35,889 nt of DNA from a virus: positions 1-35,889 of IMG/VR virus record IMGVR_UViG_3300042475_004263; one strand, given 5' to 3'. Each line of letters opens with the position of its first letter. Position 1 is the stretch's first letter. The notes beneath the pieces were generated by a model. It was not told where the DNA came from. It was given only the letters and a program-made list of their open reading frames with translations, and did no database searches. Positions 15,892-21,843 of the stretch are shown in pieces. The translations under genes were made by a program, and so were the position numbers.

Positions 15892-16060
15892 TTCTGCGGA
15901 GGTGGCCCGATAAATGGCTCCTAAGGAAAATCAACAGAGATAGCCGCGCCTTCCGTAGTCAGATGCTCTATCCAATTGAGCTATGGCTGCTTTTACTCTT
16001 ATGAGAACTTGTGAGTGGGCCATGGGCCTCTGACAAGTCCTCTGATTCTGAGGAAAGTTT
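15892..16060. other. Intergenic region holding the attachment-site candidate
   Basis: 169 nt between the giant virion gene and the integrase. It contains the partial tRNA-Arg on the minus strand, an A/T-rich stretch next to it (TTTTACTCTTATGAGAACTT) and short direct repeats of CCTCTGA (near 16026 and 16039) that could be arm-type or accessory sites. No clear terminator for the virion operon is visible. Confidence 0.5.
15951..15990 (-). other. 5' half of tRNA-Arg(ACG); attP candidate
   Basis: On the minus strand, 40 nt read as a tRNA 5' half: acceptor GCAGCCA, TA, D-stem GCTC ... GAGC with loop AATTGGATA, A26, anticodon stem TCTGA and loop CTACGGA (anticodon ACG). The sequence then leaves the tRNA: no TCAGA to close the stem, no T-arm GGTTCGA and no TGGCTGC acceptor complement follow. 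A tRNA fragment immediately upstream of a tyrosine integrase gene is the normal signature of a phage attachment site, with the crossover probably near the anticodon arm. Confidence 0.7.
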
Positions 16061-17287
16061 TTGCTTGTTTTCCGTTCGCGGGTGTTCGACTATGCCCGCA
16101 TGAAAGTGGACCAAGTCGTGGCCCGTGTGGCCCAAGAGCAGAGCACAACCCAGCAGGGTAAGAAGCGTAAGGTGCGGCGTCATCATGAGGTGTCGGTGCG
16201 TAAGGAGCCTGGATCGGAGTTTTATATCTACCGGGTGAAGTTGCCGGGGATGAAGCAGAGGTTCAAGCGGTCGACGGGCGAAACTACGTTGGCGGCGGCG
16301 ATCGTGCAAGCGAAAGTGATCCGTCGGCAGTTGCTGGAGGATGGGCAGGCGCGGGATTCGATGAAGCGGCCGGGCTTTGCCTCGGTGGGCGATGTGCTGA
16401 AGGTGTGGATGGAGCGGTCGACGGCGGAGACTCGGGCCAATAATCGGTCCACTTTGAAGAAGTGGGTGCGGTCGTTTGCGGCGGGCGATGAGGAGGCGGT
16501 GTCTATGACACGGCTGACGGCGGAGGTGTTTGAGCGGTATTTGCAGAAGTGGCCGGGGTCGCCGCATGGTAGGGAATCTACTTGGCGGCAGATCCGGGCG
16601 GTGTTCGCTAAGGAGCCGATGCGTTGGTATAAGCAGGCGGGGTTGGTGTTGCCGGATATGGAGGAGTTCCGGGCGGTGAAGGGGAAGGTGAAGGCGCGGG
16701 AGAAGCTGTTTAAGGGGTTTGTGCCGTTGCGGGCGGAGGTGTTGGCGGAGATGGATGCGGCGGCGGAGAGGTTGCGCACGTCGGCGGATCTGGAGGAGCG
16801 GAAGGTGTGGGCGGTGTATGCTCTGATGCGGTGGTGTGGGTTGCGCAATTCGGAGACGACGGCGCTTCGCTGGGAGTGGTTGGTGCGGGGGCAGAAGGGG
16901 TATCTGTGGAAGTTTGAGGTGCATAGGGATGAGGAGGGAAATTGGCAGGAGCCGAAGGGGACGCCGGGGCAGGTGCCGGTGCGGACGCGGTTGCTGGGGC
17001 AGTTGCGTTGGGCGCTGAAGTCGCGGCGGTCGGGGTTTGTCATTCCGCGGGCGAATAAGACGGAGGCGGATGAGCTGGCGTCGCGGCGGATTAATGATTT
17101 CTTGCGGCCGTGGTTTCCGAATGCGGGGCCGAAGGACAAGAAGGCTTATGATTTGCGCAAGCAGTTTGGTTCGGAGATTGCTTTGCGGGATGGGATCGAG
17201 GTGGCGTGCCGGATTTTGCGTCACGCGGATATCAAGACGACATGGAATCATTATCACGCTTTGTTGAACGAGCCGGCACCGCTTTAG
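16061..17287 (+). CDS. int: Tyrosine recombinase (phage integrase)
   Basis: 408 residues from a TTG with AGGAAAG upstream; the ATG at 16100 (395 residues) is an alternative. Residues 40-95 are a basic arm-binding-like domain, 105-205 the core-binding domain, and 225-400 the catalytic domain. Visible residues are R262 (CGLRNSETTALRW), Y363-D-L-R366 (the first position is Tyr rather than the usual His), H388 (ILRHADIKTTW) and nucleophile Y398 (NHYHALL). It would integrate and, with an excisionase, excise the phage at the tRNA-Arg site 70 nt upstream. The 3' end overlaps the next gene by 46 nt. Confidence 0.9.
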   Translation: MLVFRSRVFDYARMKVDQVVARVAQEQSTTQQGKKRKVRRHHEVSVRKEPGSEFYIYRVKLPGMKQRFKRSTGETTLAAAIVQAKVIRRQLLEDGQARDSMKRPGFASVGDVLKVWMERSTAETRANNRSTLKKWVRSFAAGDEEAVSMTRLTAEVFERYLQKWPGSPHGRESTWRQIRAVFAKEPMRWYKQAGLVLPDMEEFRAVKGKVKAREKLFKGFVPLRAEVLAEMDAAAERLRTSADLEERKVWAVYALMRWCGLRNSETTALRWEWLVRGQKGYLWKFEVHRDEEGNWQEPKGTPGQVPVRTRLLGQLRWALKSRRSGFVIPRANKTEADELASRRINDFLRPWFPNAGPKDKKAYDLRKQFGSEIALRDGIEVACRILRHADIKTTWNHYHALLNEPAPL

Positions 17288-17619
17288 TCGCGGTGCTGTT
17301 GGTCGGGTGTGCGTCGGGGCCGCGGCCGCCGGCGGTGGTGGCTTCGTTGCCGGAGCCGATCGTGACGGGGGTGATGATTCAGTCGATCCCGCGGGGGGCT
17401 TGGATCGAGGTGGATGGGGGTTATGTGGGGACGTCGCCGGTGGTGGTGGCGGTGGAGGTGAATTCGCTGAACAAGCCGCGGCGGGTGGTGCGGATCAGGG
17501 CGACGGATGTGGGGTCGGGGGCGTTTGAGGAGAAGCGGTTCTATGGGGCGCCGATGCCGGATAAGGTGCTCTTTGATTTGCGGCCGTGGATCAGGCGGCC
17601 GGAGGTGTTGACGTTTTAA
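17242..17619 (+). CDS. PEGA-domain lipoprotein (cargo)
   Basis: 125 residues from the ATG at 17242, inside the 3' end of int in another frame. The signal peptide is GTALVAVLLVGC with Cys23 in a good lipobox (L-V-G-C). The mature part carries a PEGA-like beta domain: GVMIQSIPRGAWIEVDGGYV, then GTSPVVVAVEV, continuing as RVVRIRATDVGSG. PEGA domains occur on surface lipoproteins; the exact role is unknown. The 46-nt overlap with int suggests it is expressed from the integrase transcript, so it may be made during lysogeny. An upstream in-frame start at 17206 would place extra residues before the signal peptide and is less likely. Confidence 0.75.
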   Translation: MESLSRFVERAGTALVAVLLVGCASGPRPPAVVASLPEPIVTGVMIQSIPRGAWIEVDGGYVGTSPVVVAVEVNSLNKPRRVVRIRATDVGSGAFEEKRFYGAPMPDKVLFDLRPWIRRPEVLTF

Positions 17620-17643
17620 GCGGGCGGTCGGTAGGGTGGCGCT

Positions 17644-18606
17644 ATGAAAGTGCACTATCTTGTGTGGTTTTTGGTTGTTGGGTGGTGGGTATCGGTGTGG
17701 GGACAGGGGCAGGATGTGATGGTGGGGTTGGAGCGGGCGGATTCGTTGCATGGGCCGTGGGTGGCGGTGCCGATCGAGGCGGGGATGTTGCACGGGGGTC
17801 GGGTGAATGCGGGGCGGGTGACGAATGACCAGGGGTTTTATCGGTTGCGCGGGGAGTTGGTGGCGGCGCCGACACCGTCGCCGAGTCCGTCGCCTTCACC
17901 GACGCCGGCGCCGGTGTTGCCGGTGTTTGATGGGGTGACGGTGCCGGGTGGGGTACAGTCGGGGTGGTTCGGGTCGGGGTGGATGAATGGGTTTGTCATA
18001 ACGCGGCATGAGGTGTCGGGGGCGAAGTGGGCGCCGGTGCGGGCGTGGGCGGTGGCGAATGGTTATGACATTGGCGCGGGGTCGTTTGCGGGGGATGATT
18101 TTCCGGTGGGCGGGATTACTTGGCATGATGCGGTGAAGTGGTGCAATGCGCTCTCGGAGTGGTCGGGGCTGTCGCCGGCGTATCAGGTGGATGGGGCGGT
18201 GTATCGGTCGGGGGTGCGGGATGATGTGGCGATGGTGGGCGGGACGGGGTGGCGTTTGCCTTCGGAGCGGGAGTGGGAGTGGGCGGCGCGGGGTGCGACG
18301 CTGAGCGGGGGGTTTGTTTATGCGGGGTCGAATGACGCGGGCACGGTGGCTTGGTATGATCAGAATGCGGGGTCGGCGCAGCGGGTGGGGACGAAGGTGG
18401 CGAATGAGTTGGGGCTGCACGATATGAGCGGGAATGTGGCGGAGTGGTGTTTTGACCTGGCTACGGTGGGGATGACGCCGCGGAGGTTCCGGGGCGGGGC
18501 TTATGGGACGCTGGGGGAACTTTCGGTGCGGTCGACGCGTCGTGGGGAGCAGCCGGCCGCGGCGGTGAATGCGTGGATGGGGCTTCGCCTGGCGAAGTGG
18601 AATTAG
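17644..18606 (+). CDS. Secreted FGE/SUMF1-domain protein (cargo)
   Basis: 320 residues. Signal peptide at residues 1-21 (YLVWFLVVGWWVSVWGQG), a small module ending QGFYRLR (about 24-69), a Pro/Ser/Thr linker (75-90), then a formylglycine-generating-enzyme-like domain (about 117-318) with GGITWHDAVKWCNALS, GWRLPSEREWEWAARG, GLHDMSGNVAEWC, RGG and GLRLAK. Many such domains have lost enzymatic activity and serve as C-type-lectin-like binding folds; the paired active-site cysteines of true FGE are not seen. It lies 24 nt after the PEGA lipoprotein and is probably in the same transcript. Likely exported to the cell surface or periplasm of a lysogen. Confidence 0.8.
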   Translation: MKVHYLVWFLVVGWWVSVWGQGQDVMVGLERADSLHGPWVAVPIEAGMLHGGRVNAGRVTNDQGFYRLRGELVAAPTPSPSPSPSPTPAPVLPVFDGVTVPGGVQSGWFGSGWMNGFVITRHEVSGAKWAPVRAWAVANGYDIGAGSFAGDDFPVGGITWHDAVKWCNALSEWSGLSPAYQVDGAVYRSGVRDDVAMVGGTGWRLPSEREWEWAARGATLSGGFVYAGSNDAGTVAWYDQNAGSAQRVGTKVANELGLHDMSGNVAEWCFDLATVGMTPRRFRGGAYGTLGELSVRSTRRGEQPAAAVNAWMGLRLAKWN

Positions 18607-18610
18607 GGCG

Positions 18611-18862
18611 ATGAATTTCTGGGAGCAATACAGCTGGTGGGTGTTGGTGGCGTTGGCGGTGTTCCCTAGGCTGACGCTGTTTCTGCTGTTTCCATGGGGC
18701 GGGTGGCTGTGGTGGGTGGGTTGGTTCGTCACGCCGCATTTGTTGGTGGCGATCCTGGCTCTCGGTTATTGGCAGACCAATCCGGTGCTGGTGGTCATTA
18801 GCTGGCTGGTGGCCTTGGCCGGGACATTCGGCGAAGGAGCGGCGGCGCAGCGCCGGTTTTAA
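18611..18862 (+). CDS. Membrane protein, unknown (83 aa)
   Basis: The ATG at 18611 lies 4 nt after the FGE gene stop. Three hydrophobic stretches: about 9-28 (WVLVALAVFPRLTLFLLFPW), 30-48 and 53-72 (PVLVVISWLVALAG). Very Trp-rich. It completes the int-linked cargo cassette. Superinfection exclusion or host membrane modification are possible roles for lysogenic cargo, but nothing in the sequence decides this. Confidence 0.65.
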   Translation: MNFWEQYSWWVLVALAVFPRLTLFLLFPWGGWLWWVGWFVTPHLLVAILALGYWQTNPVLVVISWLVALAGTFGEGAAAQRRF

Positions 18863-18931
18863 CAGTCTAAAACCAGCTGCCGGGCCAAGGACCGCGCACG
18901 ATATTGTCTTCCGAGTAGTCGGGAGTTAATA

Positions 18932-19207
18932 TCACGCTCCCGCATCGTCGGCAGCGCGGGCGGTGGGGTTTTGCGGGTTGTCGAGTGGGTATTTGACAAC
19001 CTTGCGGTCTCGGATGGTGGTGCGGGTCACTTCTCGGATGTAGCCGGCTTTGACGGCTTGCTCGATGGCTTCCCTGGCGTAGCCGCCGCGGGTGAGTTCG
19101 CTGGCGGTGGCAAGTTTGCGCAGCTCGGCATCGACGGAGACGGGGATGCTGGTGCTGATGGACACGGATTCTTTGCCGACCCCATGCCCCTTTTTCGTGC
19201 GTTTCAT
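18932..19207 (-). CDS. Ribbon-helix-helix-type regulator, lysogeny repressor candidate
   Basis: The only convincing minus-strand gene, 91 residues. A basic start (MKRTKKGHG) precedes a beta strand and two helices: SVSISTSIPVSVDAELRKLA, then TASELTRGGYAREAIEQAVK. This is the shape of MetJ/Arc/CopG-type DNA-binding proteins. It is divergent from another small RHH protein at 19292, with inverted repeats between them, the layout of a genetic switch. A TTGTAC ... TAATTT promoter-like pair (16-nt spacing) reads leftward and would start the transcript almost at the ATG. Confidence 0.65.
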   Translation of the reverse strand: MKRTKKGHGVGKESVSISTSIPVSVDAELRKLATASELTRGGYAREAIEQAVKAGYIREVTRTTIRDRKVVKYPLDNPQNPTARAADDAGA

Positions 19208-19213
19208 GGGATG

Positions 19214-19241
19214 AAATTAGCATGGGCAAAGTTTTGTACAA
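19214..19241 (-). promoter_or_regulatory. Leftward promoter candidate
   Basis: On the minus strand, TTGTAC (19241-19236), 16 nt, then TAATTT (19219-19214). The start codon at 19207 lies about 6 nt beyond the -10 hexamer, which would make the transcript leaderless or nearly so. The -35 hexamer overlaps the inverted repeat at 19228-19245. Confidence 0.35.
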
Positions 19242-19275
19242 CTTTTTCTTGCGTTTCTCACGAGAAACGTGAGAA
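19228..19275. promoter_or_regulatory. Operator region with two inverted repeats
   Basis: IR1 is AAAGTT-TTGTAC-AACTTT (19228-19245). IR2 is TTCTCACG-AGAAA-CGTGAGAA (19255-19275), with 8-bp perfect arms. Both lie in the 84-nt gap between divergent RHH genes and are A/T-richer than the surroundings. They are natural candidates for repressor sites controlling both directions. Confidence 0.65.
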
Positions 19276-19291
19276 GTAAGTAGAACACCCT

Positions 19292-19468
19292 ATGGAAAAG
19301 CTGATCCCACTGACAGTGACGTTGCCGGCGGAGGTGTTCGAGGAAATCGAAGAACATGCGCGAAGCCTGTATTTAAGCCGCTCCGCGGTCGCCCGGCGTC
19401 TCATCATCGAACATCTCACGCGTCGCAAAGCCGAAGCGAACACATCGGGAAGCGAGGTGGCAGCATGA
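19292..19468 (+). CDS. Small ribbon-helix-helix protein
   Basis: 58 residues. A strand LIPLTVTLPAEVFEEIEEHA is followed by a helix with SRSAVARRLIIEHL, the RHH pattern (strand, helix, turn with S-R-S, helix). As first gene of the rightward early operon, opposite the minus-strand RHH gene, it occupies the position of a Cro-like early repressor. The stop overlaps the next start (ATGA). Confidence 0.65.
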   Translation: MEKLIPLTVTLPAEVFEEIEEHARSLYLSRSAVARRLIIEHLTRRKAEANTSGSEVAA

Positions 19469-19569
19469 GCGATTCCGCGGTGCTTTTGTTTTTGCTGTTT
19501 TGGTTTTTGGTCGGCGGCGCCGGCTTTGTCTACGAGCTCAACAAGCATTTTCGGAGGGGTCAGCGATGA
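19465..19569 (+). CDS. Very small membrane protein (34 aa)
   Basis: 34 residues, ATGA overlaps on both sides. One membrane span (AVLLFLLFWFLVGGAGFVY) followed by a basic tail NKHFRRGQR. The tight coupling argues that it is real. Function unknown. Confidence 0.55.
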   Translation: MSDSAVLLFLLFWFLVGGAGFVYELNKHFRRGQR

Positions 19570-19802
19570 GCCTGGCCGCGACGATGTCTCGCGTCGAGCG
19601 CGGCCGCTTTTCGGCTGAGATCCAACGGGCGCCGCGGGCGACCGTGGCCCCGATGTTGCGCCGGTGGATGGTGATGGCGTTCTGCCCGATCACCGGGCCC
19701 TGGCGCCAGCTGGTGCAGGCCGAGTCGGCCTCCGGCGCCATCGTGAAATACTGCGCGGAGCACGATCTGTCCCCAGATCAATGCCAGGCGGTGCCGGACT
19801 GA
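19566..19802 (+). CDS. Small early protein, unknown (78 aa)
   Basis: Starts inside the stop of the preceding gene (ATGA). Basic, with a Met/Trp-rich middle (MLRRWMVMAFCPITGPWRQL) and a C-terminal helix-rich part (GAIVKYCAEHDLSPDQ). The last part overlaps the left arm of a terminator-like hairpin. No family recognised. Confidence 0.5.
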   Translation: MSLAATMSRVERGRFSAEIQRAPRATVAPMLRRWMVMAFCPITGPWRQLVQAESASGAIVKYCAEHDLSPDQCQAVPD

Positions 19803-19825
19803 CGGCCCGCCTTTTTCTTTTTTTT
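19787..19825 (+). terminator. Intrinsic-terminator-like hairpin abutting a start codon
   Basis: GGCGG (19787-19791) and CCGCC (19807-19811) can pair; they are followed directly by TTTTTCTTTTTTTT (19812-19825). The next gene's ATG is only 2 nt beyond the T tract, so the terminator occupies the usual ribosome-binding region. Confidence 0.45.
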
Positions 19826-19827
19826 GT

Positions 19828-20061
19828 ATGTCAAATCCCAAGGAACAAACAAACAAGGCTCCGGAGTTGCCGGTGTGCTACAGCGTGGCTGAAGTGTGTC
19901 GCAGGACCGGATTGGGCCGCACGACGGTTAGCCAAGCATTGAGCCGCGGCGAATTGGAGCACTATCGGATTGGCTCGAGGGCACTCATCCCGGCCGGCGC
20001 CGTCGTGGCATGGCTGGAGAGTCATCGGGTTGCCCGCCGTCCTGCTTTGCGCGTGGCATGA
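19828..20061 (+). CDS. MerR/excisionase-type HTH protein
   Basis: 77 residues. YSVAEVCRRTGLGRTTVSQA, then LSRGELEHYRIGSRALIPAG and AVVAWLE is the classic helix-turn-helix_17 pattern: helix-turn-helix, wing with R-x-G-x-R, and the W-L at the end. In this position it could be an excisionase or an early regulator. It is preceded by a terminator-like T tract, so expression may depend on read-through. The stop overlaps the next ATG. Confidence 0.75.
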   Translation: MSNPKEQTNKAPELPVCYSVAEVCRRTGLGRTTVSQALSRGELEHYRIGSRALIPAGAVVAWLESHRVARRPALRVA

Positions 20062-20984
20062 GTGGCAAGGCTAACAGCCTGATCGTTGCTGCCGCCGAGG
20101 CCGAGGCTTCGGCCCCCGCTCTTTCTTTTTTTGAGGAAGTCGAAAGAGGTGAGATGGAGCTGGCTGCCGCAGGTGAGTTCACCGGCGAACGGTTGTTCCG
20201 TGACCGGCCAGAGATTTACCAGGCGATCGTCCGCATGACGGCCGAGGGGCTCAGCATCTCGGCTGCCGCTCGGGCGCTTCGCGTGTCTCGCAATACAGTG
20301 TGCGCAGTCAGGGAGAGGGAAGCTGTTCCTATAGAGCAGGAGAAAAAGGAAGTGTTGAACCTGTTGCGGAAGGGGATGCGACTCGGAGCCGAGCGCACCC
20401 TCGAGCTTTTGCCTGAGACCAAGTCAGCCAAGGATGCTGCATTGGTCACGGCCATCATGGCGGACAAGCACCAGCTGCTGTCCGGTGAGGCGACCAGCCG
20501 GATCGAGCGGGTCGAGGCAAGGCCAGACCAAGTGCGTCAATACCTAGACAGCCTGCCGGTCATCGAGGCCGAGATCGTCGAGGGTGAGATTTCAACCGGT
20601 ATTGCCGGCGAGATCCCTGGACAAAAGGGGACCGACGCACCGGCCGCCGCGCCTCTGCTGCTGGCGCCGTCTTCTGATATAGGATCAGATGATCTTTGCC
20701 CCTGTCACACTGTAGAGGCGCAGACGTGGGCCACACCAAGGGCCACGCATGATGACACCACCCCCCCACCCAGGGGGGGAGGGGGTCCGGATACTGACTA
20801 CCCCCAGCCCCAAGGTATTGATCCCGAAAAACAGAATTTTGGCCAAAGGGCCAATGTCCGCGGTTTCGGTCTTGGGGAACCGGCCGCGGACAAAACTCTA
20901 TGCAAACGCACACCACCGAAAAAGAAGGGCTCCTCGAAGAAGGCGCCGACTACAGCAAAAAAGAAGGGGGGCTCCGAGTGTTGA
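20058..20984 (+). CDS. HTH regulator with Lys-rich tail; 0-frame product of frameshift
   Basis: 308 residues from the ATG at 20058 (ATGA overlap). HTH at about residues 67-94 (MTAEGLSISAAARALRVSRN, then TVCAVRERE), resembling resolvase/transposase-type DNA-binding segments. A helical region follows (100-165), then an acidic/Pro-rich disordered part containing a C7/G7 hairpin at 20761-20779, and a Lys-rich tail (PPKKKGSSKKAPTTAKKKGG). The last codons contain the slippery heptamer A_AAA_AAG (20957-20963), and the stop TGA (20982-20984) sits in the loop of a downstream stem-loop; a -1 shift would extend the protein to 425 residues. Confidence 0.7.
   Translation: MSGKANSLIVAAAEAEASAPALSFFEEVERGEMELAAAGEFTGERLFRDRPEIYQAIVRMTAEGLSISAAARALRVSRNTVCAVREREAVPIEQEKKEVLNLLRKGMRLGAERTLELLPETKSAKDAALVTAIMADKHQLLSGEATSRIERVEARPDQVRQYLDSLPVIEAEIVEGEISTGIAGEIPGQKGTDAPAAAPLLLAPSSDIGSDDLCPCHTVEAQTWATPRATHDDTTPPPRGGGGPDTDYPQPQGIDPEKQNFGQRANVRGFGLGEPAADKTLCKRTPPKKKGSSKKAPTTAKKKGGSEC
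20761..20779 (+). other. C7/G7 homopolymer hairpin inside the HTH gene
   Basis: CCCCCCC-ACCCA-GGGGGGG can form a 7-bp G:C stem. It encodes PPPRGG in a disordered linker. Both homopolymer runs are prone to slippage. Confidence 0.6.
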
Positions 20985-21334
20985 CGCGCACTGGAGTGAA
21001 CAAGGTCGCTGAGATGCTGCGCCAACGCCGGCAGCAGGCCCAGCAGCCGCCACCCGAGCCCGAAAGTGTTCCGGTAGCGGAACCCGAAAAAAAAGAAGAG
21101 TGGCGCCCGGGCGAGGGGATCGGGACCGCACCGGCGCCCATCTTCGCCACGGCTCTGCGCTCCCGCAACCTGCCGAACCGCAAGCGTCTCAGCTGCACGA
21201 TCAACGGCCAAGAGCACGCCGTCCTAGTCCGCGACACCGGCTACTACCGGCAGGGCGAGTCCTTCGAAGTCCACCTCAACGACTACGGCCAATACGAAGC
21301 CACCGTGCACCGCAGTCAGCCCCGCTTCCGATGA
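20900..21334 (+). CDS. Overlapping -1 frame ORF; fusion partner (144 aa if separate)
   Basis: Overlaps the HTH gene by 85 nt in the -1 frame. If translated from its own ATG (no good Shine-Dalgarno seen) it gives 144 residues: charged N-terminus, helix (NKVAEMLRQRRQQAQQ), Pro/Glu linker, then a small beta domain RKRLSCTINGQEHAVLVRDT, then GYYRQGESFEVHLNDYGQYE. The beta domain would be appended to the HTH protein by -1 frameshifting at 20957-20963, producing EGGLRVLTR onward. The stop overlaps the next ATG. Confidence 0.65.
   Translation: MQTHTTEKEGLLEEGADYSKKEGGLRVLTRTGVNKVAEMLRQRRQQAQQPPPEPESVPVAEPEKKEEWRPGEGIGTAPAPIFATALRSRNLPNRKRLSCTINGQEHAVLVRDTGYYRQGESFEVHLNDYGQYEATVHRSQPRFR
20937..20996 (+). 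promoter_or_regulatory. Programmed -1 frameshift signal candidate
   Basis: AAGAAGG (20937-20943) is SD-like and 13 nt upstream of A_AAA_AAG (20957-20963), which is in the correct 0-frame phasing (gcA AAA AAG). After an 8-nt spacer, CTCC-g-AGTG (20972-20980) pairs with CACT-GGAG (20989-20996) around an 8-nt loop containing the 0-frame TGA. The heptamer is the one used by E. coli dnaX. Confidence 0.65.
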
Positions 21335-21522
21335 ACGACCTCGACCACCCCCAATGGTGCTGCCTGTGCCCGCGCCGCGCCGGCTTCCTCACCGACGTCG
21401 GCCACCTTTGCTCCGGCTGCTTCTACGAAACCCAAAAAATCATGATCTGGCTCCTGACCAATCTCGGCTGGCGCCCCATGGACAAACACGAACGCCACGC
21501 CCATGAACACAAAACAGCCTGA
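21331..21522 (+). CDS. Small zinc-ribbon protein (63 aa)
   Basis: Starts in the previous stop (ATGA). Contains C-x2-C (CCLC, about residues 10-13) and C-x2-C (CSGC, about 29-32), a likely zinc ribbon, followed by an amphipathic helix and a His-rich tail (HERHAHEHKTA). Probably nucleic-acid or protein binding. It overlaps the next gene. Confidence 0.6.
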   Translation: MNDLDHPQWCCLCPRRAGFLTDVGHLCSGCFYETQKIMIWLLTNLGWRPMDKHERHAHEHKTA

Positions 21523-21655
21523 CCCACTCCACCCCGCGCCCCACCGCGCCGCCAAACCCCCCGCCATCCTCCGCGAGACCGACGGCCGCGACCAGCTCGT
21601 CGGCTACCTCGGCTGGAGCACCATCCTCACCCGCCTCGCCAACCCCCGCCCGTGA
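21503..21655 (+). CDS. Small protein, unknown (50 aa)
   Basis: 50 residues with a Pro/His-rich start and a C-terminal ETDGRDQLVGYLGWSTILTR. Overlaps the preceding gene by 20 nt and the next by 4 nt (GTGA). The tight overlaps suggest a real gene. Confidence 0.5.
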   Translation: MNTKQPDPLHPAPHRAAKPPAILRETDGRDQLVGYLGWSTILTRLANPRP

Positions 21656-21843
21656 AAAAAATGAACGGCCGCACCATCGAAATCGAACCCGGCACCATCG
21701 GCTACGAGCAGCTCGACTGCGCCGCCTTCAACCGCGCCCTCAATGCCTGGGCCAAACGCCGCGGCATCACCTGGGATAGCCCCTTCCGCAAACCCCTCCA
21801 ATTCGGCCGCAAAAAGAAAGGAACCCCCTCCCATGGCCGGTGA
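21652..21843 (+). CDS. Small protein, unknown (63 aa)
   Basis: GTG start overlapping the previous stop. Sequence includes IEIEPGTIGYEQLDCAAFNR and AWAKRRGITWDS; basic C-terminus QFGRKKKG. Its 3' end overlaps the start of the initiator gene by 11 nt. No family recognised. Confidence 0.5.
   Translation: MKKMNGRTIEIEPGTIGYEQLDCAAFNRALNAWAKRRGITWDSPFRKPLQFGRKKKGTPSHGR

Noticed and set aside
15951-15990. Complete tRNA-Arg gene or tRNA with an intron
   Set aside because: The 3' half of the anticodon stem, the T-arm and the acceptor complement are not found in the following sequence, and no group I intron core was recognised.
15968-17257. Minus-strand open frame of 429 codons opposite the integrase
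   Set aside because: The plus strand has the integrase with its catalytic residues; the antisense translation is Arg/Pro/His/Leu repeats without any domain.
17644-18606. Diversity-generating retroelement target (FGE/C-type-lectin fold)
   Set aside because: FGE-fold proteins are common DGR targets, but no reverse transcriptase, template repeat or A-rich variable region was seen in the window.
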